A DNA stretch of 6,246 nucleotides, taken from the NCBI GenBank assembly GCA_020345785.1, contig CP070771.1:1363633-1369878 (forward strand), in the 5' to 3' direction. The notes under the pieces are model-generated. The model did not search any database. It was not told the DNA's origin and saw only the letters and a list, made by a program, of their open reading frames with translations. Below are positions 6,053 through 6,246 of the stretch, piece after piece. Both the position numbers and the translations under genes were made by a program. The stretch is from Desulfobacterales bacterium (GTDB taxonomy: Bacteria > Desulfobacterota > Desulfobacteria > Desulfobacterales > JAFDCJ01). Position 1 is the first letter of the stretch; each line of letters begins with the position of its first letter.

Positions 6053-6246
6053 ATGGAATTTGAATTCGATAAACACAAAAGCGAAATTAACCTGAAAAAG
6101 CACGGGATCGACTTCATTGAAGCCAAAAATATATGGAATGATCCGGATCGAATTGAAATTCCAGCAAAAACCATTGATGAAGAGAGATTCTTAATAATCG
6201 GAAAAATTTCTGATAAATACTGGTCCTGTATTATCACCTACCGCAG
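6053..6246 (+). CDS. brnT: BrnT family toxin (DUF497), N-terminal part, cut by right window edge
   Basis: Sixty-four codons are visible and the frame is open at the edge. Full-length BrnT is about 90 residues, so roughly a quarter is missing. The N-terminus FEFDKHKSEINLKKHGIDF (3-21) is the hallmark of the family, with Asp6, Lys7 and KHG at 16-18. It is followed by NDPDRIEIPA (29-38), the conserved DEERFLIIGK (42-51) and WSCIITYR (57-64). BrnT is a RelE-like ribonuclease toxin that cuts RNA and stops growth. It is neutralised by the antitoxin BrnA, usually encoded directly downstream and thus outside this window. No Shine-Dalgarno sequence precedes the ATG, and with the predicted promoter the mRNA would be nearly leaderless. 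The gene is visibly more AT-rich than its neighbours, which fits horizontal acquisition. It is divergent from the aminotransferase gene. Confidence 0.9.
   Translation, partial: MEFEFDKHKSEINLKKHGIDFIEAKNIWNDPDRIEIPAKTIDEERFLIIGKISDKYWSCIITYR

Noticed and set aside
6043..6237. 64-codon minus-strand ORF
   Set aside because: It is exactly antisense to the recognisable BrnT coding sequence.

Overview
The window looks like chromosomal DNA of a Gram-negative anaerobe-type bacterium. The mix of a DUF3352-like exported protein, a MocR/LysN-type aminotransferase, a BrnT toxin, a group II intron and many short palindromic repeats resembles Desulfobacterota (deltaproteobacterial) genomes. That placement is an impression from gene style, not a computed assignment. 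Coding density is low: six genes or gene fragments, separated by unusually repeat-rich intergenic stretches.

Layout. Positions 1 to about 420 hold, on the minus strand, the 5' half of a group II intron RNA whose reverse-transcriptase gene would lie beyond the left edge. Next to its 5' end are a terminator-like hairpin and a larger inverted repeat (429-484), followed by a REP-like GC-rich palindrome cluster (586-651). A 583-residue membrane-anchored DUF3352-like protein runs on the minus strand (738-2489). A 390-bp intergenic stretch with a perfect 11-bp inverted repeat separates it from a divergent YdcZ/DUF606 small transporter (2880-3317, +). An unrecognised small membrane protein follows (3490-3885, +). 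Its stop codon is the exact insertion point of a 209-bp MITE flanked by TA duplications (3885-4093). A second palindromic repeat (4192-4254) and a short tandem repeat come next, then a second unrecognised small membrane protein (4429-4698, +). This converges, with an 11-bp gap, on a fold-type I PLP aminotransferase of the LysN/MocR-like group (4710-5930, -). Divergent from it, and cut by the right edge, is a brnT toxin gene (6053 onward, +) with a strong AT-rich promoter carrying a palindrome.

The genes do not form one operon or an obvious single pathway. The clearest stories are mobile and selfish elements: the group II intron, the MITE, REP-like repeats and the BrnT toxin. They sit among ordinary housekeeping-type genes. 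No CRISPR array, tRNA or rRNA gene was seen. I found no convincing wholly new multi-gene system. The most notable points are the MITE that regenerates a stop codon, the hairpin beside the intron 5' end, the internal duplication in the DUF3352-like protein, and the near-leaderless palindromic brnT promoter.
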